Assembly (NCBI RefSeq): GCF_000373625.1
Contig: NZ_KB891987.1
Span: 434,001 to 498,000, forward strand
Source: Streptomyces sp. LaPpAH-108
GTDB lineage: Bacteria > Actinomycetota > Actinomycetes > Streptomycetales > Streptomycetaceae
DNA: 64,000 bases
Direction: 5' to 3'
The notes beneath the pieces are model-generated. The model saw nothing but the letters and a program-made list of their open reading frames with translations. It did no database searches and was not told the origin of the DNA. Positions 60,601 through 64,000 of the stretch are shown here, in pieces. Each line of letters begins with the position of its first letter. Positions within the stretch are counted from its first letter, which is position 1. A program made the position numbers and the translations under genes.

Positions 60601-60993
60601 GTCAAGCGCTCGGCCAAGGTCGCGGGGGCCACCTCGCGGGTCGACGCGTCCTGGACCTTCCGCTCGAAGAAGAAGTCCGCCGACCTCACCGTCCTGCCCG
60701 TCTCCACGATCCGCTTCGGCGCCTCGGTGGGCCTGGACGGCCGGGTCGCGGCGGGCAAGAAGGTCACCTTCCCGGTCACCGTGGAGGGCGCGGCGGCGGG
60801 CCGCAACCTCAAGTCCCTCACGGTGTACGTCTCCTACGACGGCACGACCTTCACGAAGGTCGCCGTGCACCAGGGGCGGATCACCGTGAAGAACCCGGCG
60901 AAGAACAAGACCGTCTCGTTCCGCGCCAAGATCAGTGACAAGAAGGGGAACACCGCGCGGATCACGGTGCACGATGCCTATCGGGGCAAGTGA
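57676..60993 (+). CDS. Secreted S8 (subtilisin-like) serine peptidase, 1105 aa
   Basis: TTG 57676 is chosen: GGGGGAGAG stands five bases upstream, and the protein then starts with a perfect signal peptide (RRQVKNAAAATVATAAAVAL, cleavage near ASA). ATG 57631 and GTG 57553 are open but have poor ribosome sites. A prodomain of ~180 residues follows. The peptidase domain has catalytic Asp234 (VAVLDTGVD), His266 (HGTHVASI) and Ser443 (GTSMATPHVAGAAA). The C-terminal ~600 residues are beta-sandwich, Fn3-like modules for substrate or wall binding. It degrades extracellular proteins. It may be regulated through the inverted repeat or the GTCAC box upstream. Confidence 0.93.
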   Translation: MRRQVKNAAAATVATAAAVALAAGMTSPASANPVRPASSAAQNTPGTASGTGRHHVTLITGDRVVLDAKGRVVGLDRAKGRAHIPVQVRRSGTHTLVVPADAARLLASGTLDQRLFDVTELNKPATRAAQRDGLKVIVGYRGAAGTARGDVRDAGTLRRSLGALDADAVRTPAGDTAALWHAVTDGDRAASGIAHVWLDGVRKAALDKSVPQIGAPTAWAAGYTGKGVKVAVLDTGVDASHPDLKNQVIAAKNFSDAATATDHFGHGTHVASIVAGTGAKSGGTYKGVAPDARLLNGKVLDDDGFGDDSGILAGMEWAAKQGADVVNLSLGGEDSPGIDPLEAEVNKLSKEKGILFAIAAGNEGPHSVGSPGSADAALTVGAVDGKDKLADFSSTGPRNGDGAIKPDLTAPGVDITAAAAKGSVIDDEVGENPPGYLTISGTSMATPHVAGAAAILKQEHPDWGYTELKGALTGSTKGGDYTPFEQGSGRVQVDKAIGQSVIADPVSVSFPEQQWPHTDDKPVTRELTYRNLGDQDITLDLATTATGPTGKAAPAGFFTLAADHVTVPAHGKAAVGLTVDTRLGGTADGAYSAYVTATGGGQSVRTAAAVQREVESYDVTLKFLGRDGKATPDYDVSLNALSGAAQGSMMMPYDASGTTKVRLPKGAYVLDSSIGAAKGMDWIAQPDLTVTKNTTITVDARTARPVDITVPAKGAKEAGGYSEYDMSLGEYGFGAGWFVDSFKGLRVAHLGPKAPAGTLTQQWSGSWTKGKTEEYDTTTGGPVSRLATGYTKHYKASELTTVKAGLGASAAHKTGAVSAVGWLPDVSGASSIAVTQKLPGTRTLHLSATGGVKWELDFEQYGGKDEDGFPVTEAGYVNDPRGYKAGKTYNVKLNTAVFAPRVTDVSGVFREGNTLYGRLALFADGAGDLGGSAISGARTTLYRNGSKVGSNDDPLYGDGLFTVPSGDAAYLLTTSVKRSAKVAGATSRVDASWTFRSKKKSADLTVLPVSTIRFGASVGLDGRVAAGKKVTFPVTVEGAAAGRNLKSLTVYVSYDGTTFTKVAVHQGRITVKNPAKNKTVSFRAKISDKKGNTARITVHDAYRGK

Positions 60994-61017
60994 CCTGAGG
61001 ATTTCGCGGGTTTGAGG

Positions 61018-61048
61018 AGCACCCGGGGCTGCGGCTCCGGGTGCTTTT
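61018..61048 (+). terminator. Hairpin plus T tract after the subtilase gene
   Basis: AGCACCCGG (61018-61026) pairs with CCGGGTGCT (61037-61045), followed by TTTT. The next minus-strand gene ends nine bases beyond, so it also serves the XRE regulator. Confidence 0.8.
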
Positions 61049-61056
61049 CGCGTGTC

Positions 61057-61947
61057 CTACAGCGTGGCGCGCGCCGCGTCCGTGCCCCAACTCGACAGCA
61101 GGCGCAGGGACTCGGCCGAGGGGGAGCCCGGTTCGGCGTGGTAGGTGACCAGGGAGAGGTCCGGGTCACCGGCGGCGCGGAAGCTCTCGAAGCTGAGGGC
61201 GAGCGCGCCGACCAGCGGGTGGTGCAGCTGCTTGAGGCCGTGGCACTGTTCCTTGACGTCGTGGGTGGCCCAGAGCCTGCGGAACTCCTCGCTCTTCACC
61301 GACAGTTCGCCCACCAGCGCCGACAGCCGGGGATCGTCGGGGAAGCGGCCCGCGTCCATGCGCAGCGTGGACACGACGTCGATCGCCTTCTGCTCCCAGT
61401 TCACGAACAGCTCGCGGTAGGGCGGGTGCAGGAACACCAGGCGGGCCCAGGTGCGGTCCGCGGGGGACAGCCGGGACCAGTCGCCGAAGAGGGCCGCCGC
61501 CATCCGGTTCCAGGCAAGGATCTCCGAGCGGCGCCCCACGATGTACGCGGGCACCGAGTCCATCGTGTCAAGGAGCTCGCGCAGCGCGGGCCGTACCTGC
61601 GGCTGCCGGGCCGCCGGGCGCTTCTTGTGCGCCTTCGGCCGGGCCAGGTGGATCAGATGGGCGTGCTCGGCGTCGGTCAGCCGCAGCGCGCGGGCGATGG
61701 AGTCCAGCACCTCCGCCGAGACGTTGCGTCCGTTGCCCTGTTCCAGGCGGGTGTAGTACGCCACCGAGACCCCGGCCAGCTGGGCCAGCTCCTCGCGGCG
61801 CAGTCCCGGCACCCGGCGCTGCCTGCCGAAGCCGGACAGGCCCACGTCGTCCGGCTTCAGCCGGGCCCGCCTGCTGCGCAGGAACTCGCTCAGCTCGGCC
61901 CGCCGGTCCAGGGCCCGGCCGCCGCCCGCCTCCGGCTGTTCGTCCAT
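61057..61947 (-). CDS. XRE-family regulator with MmyB-like ligand domain
   Basis: ATG 61947 gives 296 residues. The helix-turn-helix lies at ~45-80 ([20 protein letters not shown]). The MmyB-type effector domain follows at ~130-275, with [40 protein letters not shown] and [20 protein letters not shown]. It is divergent from the zinc alcohol dehydrogenase gene with 186 bp between the starts, and likely represses it. It is the same class as the protein at 15930-16829, which is also beside a dehydrogenase. Confidence 0.92.
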   Translation of the reverse strand: MDEQPEAGGGRALDRRAELSEFLRSRRARLKPDDVGLSGFGRQRRVPGLRREELAQLAGVSVAYYTRLEQGNGRNVSAEVLDSIARALRLTDAEHAHLIHLARPKAHKKRPAARQPQVRPALRELLDTMDSVPAYIVGRRSEILAWNRMAAALFGDWSRLSPADRTWARLVFLHPPYRELFVNWEQKAIDVVSTLRMDAGRFPDDPRLSALVGELSVKSEEFRRLWATHDVKEQCHGLKQLHHPLVGALALSFESFRAAGDPDLSLVTYHAEPGSPSAESLRLLSSWGTDAARATL

Positions 61948-62133
61948 GGAGCCAGTATCGGTGTTCGCGTCTGTGCGGGGGACCAGGAGCCTGACCTTGC
62001 CGGTGGTAGGCACGGCGGTCGTACGCAAAGGGGAGGACTGGGCGGGTGCGGGCGGACGGAGGCAGGCTGGAAGAGTGCCCGGACCGGACCCCGGCCGGGC
62101 CGGTACGACCACCCCCACCAGGAGAGTCCCGGC

Positions 62134-63177
62134 ATGACCACTGTTGCCGCGTACGCCGCACCCGCCGCCAAGGCCCCGCTGGAGCGGACCACCATCGAGC
62201 GACGGCCGGTCGGCGATCACGACGTACTGATCGACATCCAGTTCACCGGCATCTGCCACTCCGACATCCACCAGGCCCGTGACGGCTGGCGCGAGGGCAT
62301 CTTCCCGATGGTCCCCGGCCACGAGATCGCGGGCGTGGTCAGGGAGGTCGGCCCGGAGGTGACGACATTCGCGGTCGGCGACCGGGTCGGGGTCGGCTGC
62401 ATGGTCGACTCCTGCCGCGTGTGCGAGAACTGCGTGGCGGGCCTTGAGCAGTACTGCACCGGCGGCGGGCCCGTCTGGACGTACAACGCCGTCGACAAGG
62501 ACGGCGAGCCCACCTACGGCGGTTACTCCCAGAACATCGTCGTGAACGAGGACTTCGTGGTCCGCGTCCCCGACGGGCTGTCGCTCGACGTGGCCGCGCC
62601 GCTGCTGTGCGCGGGCATCACCACGTACTCGCCGCTGCGGCACTGGGGCGCGGGACCGGGCAAGAAGGTCGCGATCGTGGGCCTGGGCGGGCTCGGCCAT
62701 GTCGCCGTCAAGATCGCCCACGCGCTGGGCGCCGAGGTCACCGTCCTCTCGCAGTCCCTGCGCAAACAGGACGACGGCCTTCGCCTCGGCGCCGACCACT
62801 ACTACGCCACCGGTGACCCCAAGACCTTCGAGGAACTGGCCGGCACCTTCGACCTGATCCTCAACACGGTCTCCGCGCCGCTGGACTTCGCCGCCTACGC
62901 CTCCCTGCTGCGCACCGACGGCACCCTCGTCAACGTCGGCCTCCCCGAGGAGCCCGTCCAGATCACCCTCCAGTCCCTCTTCGGCCACCGCCGCAGCCTC
63001 TCCAGCTCCGGCATCGGCGGCATCGCCGAAACCCAGGAAATGCTCGACTTCTGCGCCGCGCACGGCATCGGCGCGGAGATCGAACTCATCGCCGCGGAGG
63101 AGATCAACGACGCCTACGAACGCGTCCTCGCCAGCGACGTCCGCTACCGCTTCGTGATCGACACGGCGACGATCTGA
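62134..63177 (+). CDS. Zinc-dependent alcohol dehydrogenase (CAD/YahK group)
   Basis: ATG 62134 follows AGGAGAG. The 347-residue enzyme has the catalytic-zinc ligands in GICHSDIHQ (~39-47) and GHEIAG (~63), four structural-zinc cysteines in [20 protein letters not shown] (~88-107), and the Rossmann motif [11 protein letters not shown] (~182). This is the NADP-dependent cinnamyl-alcohol-dehydrogenase-like group that reduces aldehydes of broad specificity. It is divergent from an XRE/MmyB repressor. A hairpin (63185-63226) follows and overlaps the tail of the next, convergent gene. Confidence 0.93.
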   Translation: MTTVAAYAAPAAKAPLERTTIERRPVGDHDVLIDIQFTGICHSDIHQARDGWREGIFPMVPGHEIAGVVREVGPEVTTFAVGDRVGVGCMVDSCRVCENCVAGLEQYCTGGGPVWTYNAVDKDGEPTYGGYSQNIVVNEDFVVRVPDGLSLDVAAPLLCAGITTYSPLRHWGAGPGKKVAIVGLGGLGHVAVKIAHALGAEVTVLSQSLRKQDDGLRLGADHYYATGDPKTFEELAGTFDLILNTVSAPLDFAAYASLLRTDGTLVNVGLPEEPVQITLQSLFGHRRSLSSSGIGGIAETQEMLDFCAAHGIGAEIELIAAEEINDAYERVLASDVRYRFVIDTATI

Positions 63178-63199
63178 CGGGCCCGGCCCCGGCCCGCCC

Positions 63200-63640
63200 T
63201 CACCCGAGAGGCACCAGGCCGGGGCCGACCCCCATCGCGGCGATGTCCTCCCGCACCCCGTCCACGAACCCCCGCACCGCTCTCACCAGCACGTCCCACT
63301 CCACCGGCGCGCTCCACACCCCCGGGTCGTACACACCCCCGACCCGCCACCCGTCGTCCCCGTGCACGATCCGCACCGCCCCGACCTCGTCGTACGACAT
63401 CGAGTCGAACGCGAAGTCCCCGCACGCTTCCTCACCCGCCCGCAGCCAGAACACCAGCTCCCGAGCCAGCTCGGCCACCGGAAACAGCCCCTCCTCCATC
63501 ACGACCCGCTCCCCGTCCAGCACGACGAAGTCGGCCTCCAGATCGACCAGCAGGACGTACGCGGGCGCGGTCCGGAGGGTGAGCCCCCGCCGGGGCAGAT
63601 CCCGCGCCCCCAGGCCCCGGTAGGCGAACCCGACGGTCAT
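63200..63640 (-). CDS. Conserved hypothetical protein, 146 aa
   Basis: ATG 63640 is the best start; a TTG at 63676 extends the frame. The protein begins MTVGFAYRGLGARDLPRRGL and shows alternating strands (YVLLVDLEADFVVLDGERVV) with acidic patches, then FDSMSYDEVGAVRIVHGDDG and WRVGGVYDPGVWSAPVEWDV. It looks like a small two-layer alpha/beta domain of the kind annotated as Streptomyces DUF proteins. There are no catalytic motifs. It is convergent with the alcohol dehydrogenase and shares the 3' hairpin. Confidence 0.65.
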   Translation of the reverse strand: MTVGFAYRGLGARDLPRRGLTLRTAPAYVLLVDLEADFVVLDGERVVMEEGLFPVAELARELVFWLRAGEEACGDFAFDSMSYDEVGAVRIVHGDDGWRVGGVYDPGVWSAPVEWDVLVRAVRGFVDGVREDIAAMGVGPGLVPLG

Positions 63641-63757
63641 ACCCCTCCCCACCCCACTCCTGCCGACGGTCGGCAACGAACCGCAGAGCGTAGCAGCGGG
63701 GGCAGGGTCGGCCCGGCGCGGAACGTACGCACCTGACGAGCCTGTACCGCGCCCTCA

Positions 63758-64000
63758 TCATTTCCAGCCGCTGAGAGCACGCTCCGCGTTGTCGACCAAC
63801 TCCTTGTAAGTCATCACGTCAACACGGTTGATGTGAGTGTTGAGGGTGCGCAAGACGTCGTTGATGTCCTCTTCGGCCACGTCCGGCTGCAGAGACGGAT
63901 GTCCGATCAGAACGAGAGCGCTTGCCCGCCGGGTCTCGATGCCCAGGTCCTTCTTGATCCGGATCCGGTGTTCGTCCAGGCCCACCAGGTAGTTCACCGC
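63758..64000 (-). CDS. Probable DUF4263 (Shedu-like) nuclease, C-terminal fragment (5' end outside window)
   Basis: The frame is open to the window edge; 79-80 residues are visible. MNYLVGLDEHRIRIKKDLGI is followed by RASALVLIGHPSLQPDVAEE then DINDVLRTLNTHINRVDVMT and YKELVDNAERALSGWK. The pattern of helix, R/K-x-x-L-V-L-I-G strand, acidic spacer, L-R-x-L-N helix and V-D-V-M-T-Y-x-E-L strand is the C-terminal half of DUF4263, the domain of Shedu anti-phage nucleases. The catalytic residues would be upstream. The rest of the gene and its neighbours are needed to confirm the system. Confidence 0.6.
   Translation of the reverse strand, partial: AVNYLVGLDEHRIRIKKDLGIETRRASALVLIGHPSLQPDVAEEDINDVLRTLNTHINRVDVMTYKELVDNAERALSGWK

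Overview
The window is chromosomal DNA of a Streptomyces or very close relative. The DNA is GC-rich with strong third-position GC bias, GTG/TTG starts are frequent, and several blocks are diagnostic: the AfsQ1/AfsQ2/SigQ signalling locus, the nucleoside-salvage genes, the acyl-CoA carboxylase block (biotinylated alpha, epsilon, pccB, maf, mmpB, birA), a class III adenylate cyclase and hutH. No tRNA, rRNA or CRISPR array was seen.

Layout. 1-812 is the 3' end of deoA. 1,000-6,170 is an accessory island: three unrecognised genes behind a palindrome that touches a start codon, then two decayed genes (a glycosyltransferase remnant and a serine hydrolase). 6,286-17,363 is a run of efflux, regulatory and small-enzyme genes: an AEC transporter, a STAS-like protein overlapping an ECF sigma factor tail to tail, a divergent MFS/LysR pair, a hydrolase-fold protein, a secreted peptide, PspC, a PAS-PP2C phosphatase, SDR plus SnoaL opposite an XRE regulator, and VanZ. 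17,556-21,549 is afsQ1-afsQ2-lipoprotein (overlapping stops and starts) divergent from sigQ, with a GTnAC-n6-GTnAC box between them.

21,839-30,642 is mainly nucleoside and deoxyribose catabolism: a uridine-kinase-like protein, a split pair of aldehyde dehydrogenases, deoC, a VapBC-like module, a phosphosugar mutase and purine nucleoside phosphorylase. The deoC and nucleoside phosphorylase promoters share the same 12-bp palindrome. With deoA at the left edge, these genes would convert nucleosides to deoxyribose phosphate, then to acetaldehyde and glyceraldehyde-3-phosphate, with the dehydrogenase taking the acetaldehyde.

30,775-46,400 holds a gamma-glutamylcyclotransferase, a repeat-rich gap, an LpdA-type flavoprotein, a DeoR-family regulator, the acyl-CoA carboxylase genes, a broken IS200/IS605-type tnpB element between pccB and birA, birA, a second repeat-rich gap, the adenylate cyclase and an enoyl-CoA hydratase. 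46,400-64,000 holds a 68-bp-period repeat array, a GGDEF protein, hutH, a lipoprotein, a TetR/MFS efflux pair with a cluster of operators, a sortase-type surface protein, an L,D-transpeptidase, an ABC exporter, a large secreted subtilase, an XRE/alcohol-dehydrogenase pair, and at the right edge the C-terminus of a probable DUF4263 (Shedu-like) defence nuclease.

The most novel parts are the three-gene unknown cassette at 1,043-4,736, the edge DUF4263 gene, the split ALDH16-like pair, and the non-coding repeat arrays.
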